The notes: a model not told the origin generated them from the letters alone. A stretch of 64,000 nucleotides of DNA from Malus domestica (GCF_042453785.1 NC_091674.1:31197501-31261500), one strand, 5' to 3'. Numbered from the stretch's first letter, positions 48,083-58,013 are shown. Numbers and translations are program-made.

Positions 48083-49952
48083 GTGCTCCCCTAAGTTCCC
48101 GAGTGAGGGAAACTCCTCGGTTGGGGACTTGCAAGATCCAATCCCTTGAGTAATCACGAAACTTCTAAGTACCGAAGTGTGGTCTGATCTTTATCTGCCC
48201 TTCTCTGGAAGTACCTTTCCTCCATCCGGGAATGGTGTATTTAGCTGATGTTGACGCACAAGGTAATGTATCAATTTCACTTGAAGCTTAGTTGTAGTTT
48301 CGGGCTTAGTCAAGTGTGATACAAACCCTATAGTAGGAGTCCCCCAAGTCGCCGAGCTAGGAGATCTGCCGAAAGAGGTGACAGACAAGGTAAGCAGTCA
48401 AACTTCCAAGTAAGCAACCCAGGATCAGAGGTTTGACTTCGGCTTCCGGTTGATTGTTCTCCTTCTCCTTGTCTCTCATTCAACTGCCAGGATAAGGAGA
48501 AGCAAATGGATAAGAGATGATATGAGATACTTTTGCTTTTGAAGAAGTAACTTTCCACAGGCTTATTCTTGAACTGTGCTGGAGGGTTTTCTGGTGCCCT
48601 TCAGAGTATAAGGCCGACTCAAAAATTTGAGGGTCAAAACAAGTCCATCAAATCTAGAGTACGTTCGACCTTGATGATATGGGATACTTTTGCTGTTGAC
48701 GGAATAATGAATGTGGTATGGAAAGGTGTCGTGCTGTAGTGATCTGTTTCAGCTCACCGTTGAACCTTCTGCTTCAATCTTTTGCATGGCAGAAGTGGTG
48801 TGCAACCTTTGCATTTAAATGGTCCTTCAGAACATTCCTTCATAGTGACTCATCCATGCTTGGCAGCTTCAGTGTAAAGAGCCAATATCTGATCAACTGT
48901 CATGAGGTATTTGCCGGTGGAATTCGTGACCTTGACAGCAGTTGAGGATGAGTACTCGAGAGCAATGCTAAGTAAGTAACCAGGCAAAGGCTCCAGGCAG
49001 TCAGTTCCAAATTGGAGGTTTGATTTCAGGTTCCGACTGACTGCTCTCTTTCTCCTTGTCCTGCAGGTGTGGACAATGACAAAGACAAAGATAGGGAGAA
49101 AGCATGATATGGGATACCCTTGCTTTCGACCCTGATGATATGAGATACTCTTGTTCTTGGTGTGGCTTATTTGCTGAGGTATTATCGGGGGGAAATAAAG
49201 CTGAGTATTTCGAGAGGTTATGTTGAGGGTGCCTTTTCGAATGCGAGAAAGGGTTGAGCATTTTTGCAGGTTTGCCTGTCCGTTGAGGAGGGAGGTCAAT
49301 GTATATAGGGATTTCCCAATAACAAGTAGTAATGCTATTCATTTACCCTTCTTGCCAGCTTCACGTGTTTTAATTTTGTCAGAGCACTTTGAAAAAGTGG
49401 TATGTGGTATCTGGAAAGCTGATATTACGTGTGAAGATTACAGACAAGCTTTATCTAAGGAAATCTGGCTCTCGAAGTTCTGAGAGTTGTGCCACTTCGG
49501 TTTTCGAACAAGCAATCCCGTCGAGGATCTGACTCTCGAGATTCGGAAAGCGGTGCTACTCCGGTTTTTGAGAAAGTAATTATGTTGGGAGTCTTTTCTC
49601 GAATGTGAGTAAAGGTTGGACGTTCTTGCCAACCTGTCTTGCCGCAAAACACGGAGGTCGACACACATAGGGACTTTCCAGTTGTCAAGCAGTGGTGCTG
49701 TTCCTTTACCCTTATGGGTAATAGTAGGGTAGCTGGAACTTCAAAATTCTCGTGCCTAAACTTTGTCAGAGATCTTTGACAAAGTTATATGTGGTACCCG
49801 AGGAGTTGATGGTGCATATGGAGAGCGGTGATTGAACAGTAAGATTCACGTGCTTTTTACTTCACCAGAAATCTTCGACAGATTGCCCGTAATTTTCGCA
49901 AAGCTGATTGTGCATGTGACAGGTGCTGACGAGGCTGAAAAAGCAGGTGCTT
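48083..49952. other. Young element, non-coding segment before 3' LTR
   Basis: No convincing gene on either strand. The minus-strand TTAGGGGAGCAC next to the LTR is the likely polypurine tract. Phrases such as TTCCCGAGTGAGG with CTCGGTTGG recur at 48099 and 51192, and AGTCCCCCAAGT at 48339 and 51291, showing internal duplication. Confidence 0.5.
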
Positions 49953-50160
49953 CTTCGATTTCTGAGATCGGCCCTCGTGGTCTCTGAGCAGCCCAGCTTT
50001 TCAGAAAGCAAACGCCTCTTCGATTTCTGAGATCGGCCCTCGTGGTCTCTGAGCAGCCCAGCTTTTGAGAAAGCAAACGCCTCTTCGATTTCTGAGATCG
50101 GCCCTCGTGGTCTCTGAGCAGCCCAGCTTTTGAGAAAGCAAACGCCTCTTCGATTTCTGA
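49953..50160 (+). repeat. 65-bp tandem repeat, 3.2 units
   Basis: Units start at 49953, 50018, 50083 and 50148 with CTTCGATTTCTGAGATCGGC and run to GAAAGCAAACGCCT; nearly identical. Confidence 0.93.
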
Positions 50161-50293
50161 AGCTCCGTCGAGTGCAGATTTTTATAGAGGCTGGCATTAA
50201 GTTCCACAGCACACCTGAATCTCTACCAGTAGAAGCTCATTTCTTGCACTTCTAAGATCTTGATTTGTCTGACCTCTTCCTTCTTCAACACAT

Positions 50294-50977
50294 TTGAAAA
50301 TGTCTGGACCCTCCGACCGTCGTTTTGACTTGAACCTTGGAGAAGAGACAGCCACGCCTTCTCCAGACAACATATGGCGCCCATCCTTCATATCCCCTAC
50401 TGGTCCTCTTACCGTTGGGGATTCTGTGATGAAGAATGATATGACCGCTGCAGTGGTGACCAGGAACCTTCTCACTCCCAAAGATAACAGACTACTTTCC
50501 AAACGGTCTGATGAGTTGGCTGTTAAGGACTCTCTGGCTCTTAGTGTTCAGTGTGCAGGTTCTGTGTCTAATATGGCCCAACGCCTATTTGCTAGAACCC
50601 GCCAAGTTGAATCATTGGCTGCTGAAGTGATGAGTCTCAAACAGGAGATTAGAGGGCTCAAGCATGAGAATAAGCAGTTGCACCGGCTCGCCCATGACTA
50701 TGCTACAAACATGAAGAGGAAGCTTGACCAGATGAAGGAATCTGATGGTAAGGTTTTACTTGATCATCAGCGGTTTGTGGGTTTGTTCCAAAGGCATTTA
50801 TTGCCTTCGTCTTCTGGGGCTGTACCTGGTAATGAAGCTTCAAATGATGACCCTCAAATGCCTCCTCCTTCTGGGGTTTTGTCAAGTACTGAGGCTCCGG
50901 ATAACCACCCTCCGGTGCTTTCTCTTTCTGGGGCTCTACCGACTGCTGAGACTTCCCCTAAGCAACCTTTGTGAAGG
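50294..50977 (+). CDS. Antisense ORF of the young LTR element
   Basis: A 226-residue frame on the strand opposite gag, near the 3' LTR. This is the position of the antisense 'additional ORF' known from plant Tat/Grande-type elements. ATG at 50300 (MSGPSDRRFDLNLGEETATP) is the better start; the frame also has an upstream MK at 50294. The N-terminus has DLNL, like the core of EAR repression motifs. Residues ~95-145 (VESLAAEVMSLKQEIRGLKH, ENKQLHRL) form a probable coiled coil. The C-terminal third has three degenerate repeats of the type LPSSSGAVPGNEASNDDPQ / PPPSGVLSSTEAPDNHP / LSLSGALPTAETSPKQP. No enzymatic motif. Transcription is unproven; the open frame in such a young insertion suggests coding potential was kept until recently. 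Confidence 0.6.
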
Positions 50978-51589
50978 CTTCCTTTTGTTTGTTTATTTTG
51001 ACTCATGTATATGTACATATTTGTGGCTTATCGAAAATATTAATAAATAAGCTTTGCTTCATTTCAACATATTGTGTTAAATACACCAAAGCCTTCTTCA
51101 TAAAGTTCTTTGAATTTTTGCTTTTGTTGGAACCTGTATTGTTGAAGCTTTGTGAGTGAAGCATGTAGTTTGAGGTAGTGTTCCCTTAATTTCCCGAGTG
51201 AGGAAAACTTCTCGGTTGGAGACTTGAAAAATCCAAGTCACTGAGTGGTTGTGAGACTGCTGAGTGTCAAGGTGCAGTAGCATATGGTGGGAGTCCCCCA
51301 AGTCTTCAGGCGAAGAGAGTTGCCGAATGAGGTGTCTCGCTTGTTACTAATTTGTCAAAGTAACGAATCCTTGTTTCGATGTCACACATTCGCATATGCC
51401 TTATCTAAAAATATTTCCAACTTTTGTGTGTTTGATGCTGCATGCTATTGACTAGACAAGATTAAGTGCAATTAGTAGCTTTTCTCTCTTTTTCATCTTT
51501 TCTTTGGTGGAATTGCTTTTCGTTTCCACTAATCAGCCTGAGTGGATGCAAGATAACACCATTCTCTATAGCTCAGATCGCAAAGTCGT
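50978..51589. other. Young element, spacer after antisense ORF
   Basis: AT-richer DNA with possible polyadenylation signals for the antisense frame (AATAAATAAG at ~51042). No further gene. Confidence 0.4.
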
Positions 51590-52700
51590 CTTCATGAAAG
51601 TTGTTCCTTATCTTGTGAACTACAACATCTCCAAATTTGAGATCCATCGGAGTAGTACAACTCCAGAAATTCAGGTATGATGAGTAACTGTTCATCAATT
51701 TTCTGTTAACCCGTCAGACTTGTTGTGAGCTTCTAAACTCCATTTTTTCTTGTTCATCTCAACATACTTTCTTCATTGAAGTTGTTCCTCACCTTGTCAG
51801 CTACAACATATCCAAATTTGAGATCCATCGGAGCAGTACAAATCCAGAAATTCAGGTATGATGAGTGACTGTTCATCATTTTTCTGTCAACCTGTCAGAC
51901 TTGTTGTGAGCTTCGAAACTCCATTTTCTCTTGCTCAGATCAACATACTTTCTTCATCGAAGTTGTTCCTTAACTTGTGAACTACAACATATCCAAAATT
52001 GAGATCCCTCGGAGCTGTATAACTCAAGAAATGCAGGTATGATGAATGACTGGTTATGATTTTTCTGTCAACCCGTCAGATTTGTTGTGAGCTTTGAAAC
52101 TCTATTTTCTCTTGCTCAGATCAGTATGCTTTCTTCATTGAAGTTGTTCCTCAGCTTGTGAACTACAACATATCCAAATTTGAGATCCCTCGGAGCTGTA
52201 TAACTCAAGAAATTCAGGTATGATGAATGACTGGTTATGATTTTTCTGTCAACCCGTCAGATTTGTTGTGAGCTTTGAAACTCTATTTTCTCTTGCTCAG
52301 ATCAGCATGCTTTCTTCATTGAAGTTGTTCCTCAGCTTGTGAACTACAACATATCCAAATTTGAGATCCCTCGGAGCTGTATAACTCAAGAAATTCAGGT
52401 ATGATGAATGACTGGTTATTATTTTTCTGTCAACCCGTCAGATTTGTTGTGAGCTTCGAAACTCCATTTTCTATTGTTCAGATCAGCATGCTTTCTTCAT
52501 TGAAGTTGTTCCTCATCGTCTCTTTCATAACATATCAAAAATTCAGAATGAACTAATGGTTAAATATTTCCAGATCTTCGAAACATCACAGCAGCTTCGA
52601 AATCTGCAAGAATCCGACTGTCATGTTTGGAGCTTCAACACTTTAATTTCCGTCGCTCAAACAGAAATGGTTCCTTCTTGAAAGTTGTTCATATGCTCAA
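51590..52700 (+). repeat. ~180-bp exon-like tandem repeats (about six units)
   Basis: Each unit has a pyrimidine-rich stretch ending CTCAG or TTCAG, then CTTTCTTCATTGAAGTTGTT, ACTACAACATATCCAAATTT, GAGATCCCTCGGAGCTGTAT, and AAATTCAG followed by GTATGATGA. AG and GT thus border a ~110-bp block, like a repeated exon. Block starts are near 51597, 51780, 51960, 52141, 52322 and 52502, with a degenerate end at 52681. The first unit is open (MKVVPYLVNYNISKFEIHRS); later units have stops. Confidence 0.85.
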
Positions 52701-53090
52701 AAACTATAGGGTGTCCAAAATTCAGCTCCATTGGAGAAGAGCAGAGGTTGCAGAAATTTGATAGATGAAAGGAGGCGGAAGAGGGAGAGAGAGAAAAAGT
52801 CTCTTGGGTTGGATTTCTATTTTGGGGCAGATTCCAAGTTTTGTAGCACCTTCATTATTGATGAATTGCTTGTACTTTTGTCCATTATGAAACTTGGGAC
52901 TTTGGCTTGTTGTTGGATCTATTATAATATGTTTGGGAACATATATAAGTGAATAAATAAGAAGGAAAATTTTGGGCCCTTGTGGGTGTAAAACAAAAAA
53001 TGTTTATGTTTACCCAAGTGTTTTTGTACAAGTTCAAGGGCATCTTGGGTTTTGTGAACAAAATTTGTTTATTTGGAGCAAGGTTTTGTG
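52701..53090. other. Young element, spacer
   Basis: A short plus-strand frame (52731-52952, MEKSRGCRNLIDERRRKRER) has no recognisable domain. Not treated as a gene. Confidence 0.35.
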
Positions 53091-54034
53091 TTGAAGCTTT
53101 GTAGGTGAAGCTTTTTTAGGTGAAGCTTTGTAGGTGAAGCTTTTTTAAGTGAAGCTTTTCGGGTGAAGTTTTTTTGGGTGAAGCTGTGTGGTTGAAGCTT
53201 TTTAGGTGAAGCTTTGTGGGTGAAGCTTTTTTAGGTGAAGCTGTTTGGGTGAAGCTTTTTGGAGGTGAAGTTTTTTTTGGGTGAAGCTTTTTTAGGTGAA
53301 GCTTTTTGGGTGAAACTTTTTGGATGAAGCTTTTTGGGTGAAGTTTTGGAGGTGAAGCTTTTCGGGTGAAGCTTTTTGGATGAAGCTGTTTAGGTGAAGC
53401 TTTGTGGGTGAAGCTTTTTTAGGTGAAGCTGTTTGGGTGAAGCTTTTTGGAGGTGAAGTTTTTTTTTTTGGGTGAAGCTTTTTTAGGTGAAGCTTTTTAG
53501 GTGAAGCTTTGTGGGTGAAGCTTTTTTAGGTGAATCTGTTTGGGTGAAGCTTTTTGGAGGTGAAGTTTTTTTTGGGTGAAGCTTTTTTAGGTGAAGCTTT
53601 TTGGGTGAAACTTTTTGGATAAAGCTTTTTGGGTAAAGTTTTGGAGGTGAAGCTTTTCGGGTGAAGCTTTTTGGATGAAGCTGTTTAGGTGAAGCTTTGT
53701 GGGTGAAGCTTTTTTAGGTGAAGCTGTTTGGGTGAAGCTTTTTGGAGGTGAAGTTTTTTTTTTGGGTGAAGCTTTTTTAGGTGAAGCTTTTTGGGTGAAA
53801 CTTTTTGGATGAAGCTTTTTGGGTGAAGTTTTGGAGGTGAAGCTTTTCGGGTGAAGCTTTTTGGATGAAGCTGTTTAGGTGAAGCTTTGTGGGTGAAGCT
53901 TTTTGGAGGTGAAGTTTTTTTTTTGGGTGAAGCTTTTTTAGGTGAAGCTTTTTGGGTGAAACTTTTTGGATGAAGCTTTTTGGGTGAAGTTTTGGAGGTG
54001 AAGCTTTTCGGGTGAAGCTTTTTGGATGAAGCTG
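53091..54034 (+). repeat. Minisatellite built on GGTGAAGCTTTTT
   Basis: About 65 short units of 11-16 bp (variants of GGTGAAGCTTTTT, GGATGAAGCTTTTT, GGAGGTGAAGTTTTT). They are arranged in higher-order blocks of ~200 bp that recur at about 53340, 53650, 53830 and 53990. It is followed by 28 T (54035-54062). The minus strand reads a Lys/Ser/Pro/His-rich repeat (KLHPKSFTQKASPKK-like), probably fortuitous. Confidence 0.9.
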
Positions 54035-54236
54035 TTTTTTTTTTTTTTTTTTTTTTTTTTTTGGCGCTTGACACGGTCTTCATTTGCTTGTTTTGTAGTG
54101 ACTGAGGAAGACGGATTGCTTTCTGATTGAGAAGGGTTCCGGCATCGCTTTGCACCATCTTCCTGTGGGTAATATAGGAACTTCCTTATGTTTTGATCAT
54201 GCATGTAGTGATAGAATTTGTTTCTTCTTATTGTAG

Positions 54237-54509
54237 ATGTCAGAGCCTGGAAGTTCTAGTGATGAGGGCTCTTCTAGCTTTAGCTCTAAGTCTGAGTCTG
54301 CAATGTCGGAGTCTTCAGGGTCTTTGTTAGAGTCCTGTACTAGAGAAACATTGGATGATCTTCCCAACCGTCGAACTTTAGCTATTGCTAGTTCTTCCTC
54401 CATGGCGTTGGGTGAGGGGGTTTCTCCTGATATGTCTTTGCCTCGGCGGAGGCATGGTTATAAGCCTGCGCCATCACCTCAGAGTAAGTCTTCCAAGTAT
54501 TGGCATTGA
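54237..54509 (+). CDS. Second antisense ORF, Ser-rich
   Basis: A plus-strand frame of 90 residues (MSEPGSSSDEGSSSFSSKSE, then DDLPNRRTLAIASSSSMALG). The ATG follows directly after TTCTTCTTATTGTAG, a good splice acceptor, so it could be a downstream exon of an antisense transcript. Acidic, Ser-rich N-terminus, basic C-terminus (LPRRRHGYKPAPSPQSKSSK). Its end overlaps the 3' end of gag on the other strand. No known domain; could be a truncated remnant of a longer frame. Confidence 0.4.
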   Translation: MSEPGSSSDEGSSSFSSKSESAMSESSGSLLESCTRETLDDLPNRRTLAIASSSSMALGEGVSPDMSLPRRRHGYKPAPSPQSKSSKYWH

Positions 54510-55806
54510 TCATGTATTTAAAGAAACAATCACGTAGGCCTGCCGTGAAGGCTTTGAGGGCAGTCTTGTCGTCTGCCTCGGCACACCGGGAGTATTCATG
54601 GCTGAAGCGGCCAGCATACATACGTAATGACTCGTCTGGCTTCTGGCGGATAGTGTACAGGTCATCTGCAGAGTGCAAGCGATCGGTTTGGAAAATGTGT
54701 TGGGAAACAAATAGTTTCCTCAATTCCTCAAATGAGTCTACCGTCTCAGGTGTAAGACGACAATACCAATTTAGAGCTCCGCCAGAGAGGGTGGAGGGGA
54801 AGAGAAGACATCGCTCTTCGTCGGTGTGCATCCGGTATGCCATGGTGGACTCAAAGAGGTTAAGGTGCTCAATCGGGTCCTCTTTTCCAGTATAAAGTTG
54901 CAAGCCAAGCTTTTGCTTTGTCTTTGCTTGAAGGGGGGTGTTGAGGATCCTCCTTGTAAGAGGGCCAGGCCTGGGTTGGTTCCAGTCAGGTATTTCAGCC
55001 TGACGTTCAGCCTTCAACTTGTTTACTTCCTCAAGAAGTTGTAGGACAAGGGGGTCCTGAGCGGAGTTATGTGCCACTGGAGCTTTCTTTCGTAAATCTC
55101 CATCTCCTCTTGGAATTAGGAAGGTTTGATCAAGGGCATGTGATTTTTCCCTGGACTCGCTGTACTGGCTTCCAGGGTATGTCTGTCGGAACACCTCTGA
55201 GTCCCCTGTACCCTCATGTCTCTCTAGGACTTGTTGCACCTTCCCCAAGTTGGTGGCCGGCTCGGGCCGTGGCAGGGGACCGAGTCTCTCAGAAATCCTT
55301 GGGTCATTGATCTTTGAGCTTATATGGATGGAATTCTCTCGACGTTGCTTCAGGAAATCCCGACAATCGCGAAAGACGGCTTTCGATCCTTCTGCCCCTT
55401 CAGCAAAGAGGTGTCTCCCTCCGCTTCTCATGGTTCGGGTTGAAGCAACTGGGTTAAGAGAAGCCTCATGTTGATTATCAAATCGAGGGGTAATTTGTTC
55501 CCTATCAGGGATATCTATGTCGAATGCATGTGACCCTCCATGTTGGAGGGCACCCAGTTGATGGTTGACTTCCACGGGGGCAACAAGCTCGCGTGTCTGA
55601 GCTTGCCTAGCTTCGTGAAGTGTCTCGAAGAGCTTCTCATATTGCTCCTGGAGGACCTCATTCCTCATTGCTATCTTGTTGTTCTGAGCTTCCAACTCAT
55701 CGACTTTAGCTTGAAGAAGAACTCGTTTTCCTTCCTTCTTTCGTTGTTTCGCACTATGTGCAAGGGGGGTGTCATTCTGTGTGCTGTGGCTTCCTTCGCT
55801 TCCCAT
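54388..55806 (-). CDS. gag: Gag protein of the young Gypsy-like element
   Basis: A 472-residue frame from MGSEGSHSTQND at 55806; the open frame continues upstream into the LTR, but this Met lies shortly after the primer site and is the likely start. Order: a coiled coil (QAKVDELEAQNNKIAMRNEV), a charged linker, then the retrotransposon gag core (GKEDPIEHLNLFESTMAYRM, LSGGALNWYCRLTPETVDSF, SADDLYTIRQKPDESLRMYA, RFSHEYSRCAEADDKTALKA). It ends WRKN with no CCHC zinc knuckle and no protease, so it is a gag-only frame, shorter than full Tat-type gag. Intact, consistent with a young element that could package its own RNA while borrowing pol. Confidence 0.85.
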   Translation of the reverse strand: MGSEGSHSTQNDTPLAHSAKQRKKEGKRVLLQAKVDELEAQNNKIAMRNEVLQEQYEKLFETLHEARQAQTRELVAPVEVNHQLGALQHGGSHAFDIDIPDREQITPRFDNQHEASLNPVASTRTMRSGGRHLFAEGAEGSKAVFRDCRDFLKQRRENSIHISSKINDPRISERLGPLPRPEPATNLGKVQQVLERHEGTGDSEVFRQTYPGSQYSESREKSHALDQTFLIPRGDGDLRKKAPVAHNSAQDPLVLQLLEEVNKLKAERQAEIPDWNQPRPGPLTRRILNTPLQAKTKQKLGLQLYTGKEDPIEHLNLFESTMAYRMHTDEERCLLFPSTLSGGALNWYCRLTPETVDSFEELRKLFVSQHIFQTDRLHSADDLYTIRQKPDESLRMYAGRFSHEYSRCAEADDKTALKAFTAGLRDCFFKYMINANTWKTYSEVMAQAYNHASAEAKTYQEKPPHPTPWRKN

Positions 55807-55893
55807 GCTGGAGAGGGATGCCTGATCAAAAGAAAGTGTACGAATGATAGAAACCAGCTTGACACAGCTGAAGAGAGTAGGAATAAGTGTCGT

Positions 55894-55911
55894 TTCCCAC
55901 AGACGGCGCCA
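55894..55911 (-). other. Primer-binding site of the young Gypsy-like element
   Basis: TGGCGCCGTCTGTGGGAA on the minus strand, two bases inside the 5' LTR; complementary to a tRNA 3' end (CCA), as in many plant Gypsy elements. Fixes the direction of the element. Confidence 0.85.
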
Positions 55912-55913
55912 AA

Positions 55914-56425
55914 TGTTGATGCACAAAATCAGCGAAGACTTTGGTACAACAGAAATTGTCAGGTTTTGTGACCTTCGCTTGGTTGCTTCGGTCACTAGTG
56001 AGGATAAGTACGTAAATGAATAGAGACAGAGAAGCAAACACAGGATGTACGTGGTTCACCCAGATTGGCTACGTCCATGGAGTAGAGGAGTTCTTATTAG
56101 TAGTGAAGGGCTTACACAAGTACAAGGGATCAAGCTCTCAATTTAGTGAGTTCTTGTGAATGATTTAACACAAATGGCATTAGGCAATATTGTGGGGGAA
56201 TGACCCCTATTTATAGAAAAACTTGTAGCTTTGTCACATTGACATGTGTCATGTTATGATTGGTTCTTGATGTCGACACGTGCTGCGCTCTGATTGGCTT
56301 CTAATCTTGACACGTGTCGAGTAGTGATTGGCCTCCTGGTCGGAGGGGAACTCTTCTGGGTCCTTGACAGTATAGCGTTGGCCGGTGCTCGGTAGTTTCG
56401 GGATTGGTCAAGTATGGTACAAACA
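55914..56425 (-). repeat. Young Gypsy-like element, 5' LTR
   Basis: 512 bp, same length as the left LTR. By eye only two differences (G/T near position 40 and C/T near position 165). Confidence 0.93.
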
Positions 56426-57302
56426 CACTCAAATGATCTCATCATACATGATGTCATATGCTTGTTTGTCTACCTAACTTGGTATCAATATTAAGTAACT
56501 TGTTGGATCAAAAGATCTTTCACATAGTTATAACGAGGTTGAGGGTTAATTGGTTACACAAGAAAAGAGTATGAAAAAACACAAAATCTAAATAACTTAT
56601 AGAGCATCACAATTGTATTTGAGAGATAGAGAAACTTTAAACCCGCACTTCAAAACTTGAGCACCAAAATTTCACATCACATTTCTCTTTTTTCTTTTCT
56701 TTTTCTTTTTCAAGTAGACAACCGTTTTTATTTTTTTCTTTTCATTTTTTTTTCTCATGAGTTTTTTTTCTTTCTTCTCATCATTTTTTTTTCCCTTTCT
56801 ATGATAATATTTAAACCCCAACGCTTGGAATTCTCTCCTCTTAAAAAAATTACTCTACAAGCTTTTTAGACAGGTAGAATTTTTTTTACAAGGCTAGGTA
56901 GGGAAAATTTAGGTTTAAGAACAAAAAGGCTCAAAATGGCTAACTAGGAAAACCAATTATAATGGTTGGCTAGAAAGGCTCAAACGAAAGAAACAAATGC
57001 ATAAATCACTTCCAAGTTTGTTATGTGAATTGATGAATGCAACGAGAGGTATAAAGTAAGTTCTAGAGATACATGTAAAAATGAGATCATGTGCACAAGA
57101 ATAAACGAGATTGATGTATAGTGGTTCAATCATAAAATAGGCTCAAAAACTCACAAGGGTTACATTAGCTCATTAGATTCACATATGAAACTTTAAATCA
57201 TGCTCTAGTTTCACACCAACAAGGCTATGTGCATTTGTTTTTCCAAGTCATGATCATCAAAAAAATATAGTTTAAACAAAGATAATGTAAAGAACTAATG
57301 TC
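56426..57302 (-). other. Outer element internal remnant, right part
   Basis: Continues the inner DNA cut by the younger insertion, starting with the second copy of CACTC. AT-rich, with a long pyrimidine tract at 56683-56800. No coding frame. Confidence 0.6.
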
Positions 57303-57669
57303 AAACTAATTTAACCCCACTAAAATCCTAACTAATGCACTTTAAGTTCTTATTAAATAAAAAGAAAATAAACGGAAATAATAAAAACAAATAATTATGT
57401 CTCTTGTTAAATCCATTGAATAGCACTCCCATGTCCATTTGATTTCCAAAACCGTTGCAGTCTCATCTTCTTGTTGTAACGCATATGCCTTGGTGTAGTT
57501 AATTAGTCTTTTGTTCCACCGGAATTACTCTAGACACCCAAGAAGCTCATTTTTTCACTTTATTTTTGCATAACTCCAATATTTAATGCCTATAAATTAA
57601 AACAATATAAATTAGTGCATTTAACGCATTCATATATACAAAATCCAAAGAAAGTACGTGATAAAAATA

Positions 57670-57816
57670 GGGGTGTGATATCCACACACCTCATTTTACT
57701 TCTCACACACCCTTCTAATTTTCGACCGTCGGATCGGATAAATTGAAGAAGATCAACGGATAGAAATTAATAAGGGTGTGTGAGAAGTAATTTGGGGTGT
57801 GTAGATAGCACACCCC
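57670..57816. mobile_element. hAT-type MITE 1
   Basis: 147 bp; ends GGGGTGTGATATCCACACAC and its near-complement GTGTGTAGATAGCACACCCC, with terminal inverted repeats ~45 bp long. Flanked by the 8-bp direct repeat TAAAAATA (57662-57669 and 57817-57824). Confidence 0.88.
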
Positions 57817-57825
57817 TAAAAATAT

Positions 57826-57980
57826 AGGGAATTTTAACGAAAAGCACCCGGTACTGTTCACTTTAACGAAAAACCATATTTTTACACTAAAAAGTCAATC
57901 CTGGTACTATTCACTTTACCCTTTATTTTGTCCTTATCATTAAAACTCAAAGTTTTCAAGCCATTTTCATTAGTTTTCCT
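57826..57980. mobile_element. hAT-type MITE 2
   Basis: 155 bp; ends AGGGAATTTTAACGAAAA and TTTTCATTAGTTTTCCT (imperfect inverted repeats). Flanked by AAAAATAT (57818-57825 and 57981-57988). It landed directly against the right target copy of MITE 1. Similar elements are abundant in rosaceous genomes as far as I recall. Confidence 0.78.
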
Positions 57981-58013
57981 AAAAATATATGGAAATATGC
58001 ACCCATCACACAC

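Larger units (their letters stand above)
47571..56425 (-). mobile_element. Young non-autonomous Gypsy-like LTR element
   Basis: 8855 bp with 512-bp LTRs at 47571-48082 and 55914-56425 that differ at only two positions by eye. Perfect 5-bp target duplication CACTC (47566-47570 and 56426-56430). The primer site lies next to the right LTR on the minus strand (TGGCGCCGTCTGTGGGAA), so the element runs right to left. It has a gag frame (54388-55806, minus) but no protease, reverse transcriptase or integrase frame. The 3' two thirds hold tandem repeats and plus-strand (antisense) frames. Low LTR divergence implies recent movement, so a partner element supplying pol must exist. Confidence 0.88.
45963..58008 (-). 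mobile_element. Old Tat-like Gypsy element, deleted and nested
   Basis: Outer LTR element, minus orientation. The left terminal repeat starts TGTTGCGAAAATT at 45963; the right one ends GCACCCATCA at 58008. Both ends are flanked by CACAC (45958-45962 and 58009-58013). After the left LTR the minus strand shows a polypurine-type AAGTTTGGGGGTATT just before the LTR start TGATGGGTGC. Only ~1.2 kb of its own inner DNA remains (47252-47570 and 56426-57302). The right LTR is truncated and joined straight to inner sequence, so primer site, gag and pol are gone. A younger element occupies 47571-56425. Family label inferred from the PPT/LTR style. Confidence 0.72.
57303..58008 (-). repeat. Outer element, truncated 5' LTR with two MITEs
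   Basis: Matches 46867-47251 (ACTAATTTAACCCCACTAAA to TATGCACCCATCA) but lacks the other ~900 bp of the LTR. Interrupted by MITEs at 57670-57816 and 57826-57980. Confidence 0.8.

Noticed and set aside
50001-50212. Minus-strand frames with repeated KSWAAQRPRGPISEIEE
   Set aside because: They come from the 65-bp tandem repeat, not from a gene.
53685-54204. Minus-strand frames rich in KLHPKSFTQKASPKK-type repeats
   Set aside because: They are translations of the AAGCTT minisatellite and poly-T tract; no domain, and the repeat explains the open frame.
55807-56037. N-terminal extension of gag into the LTR
   Set aside because: The extra ~77 codons cross the primer site and LTR; the Met at 55806 is the plausible start.
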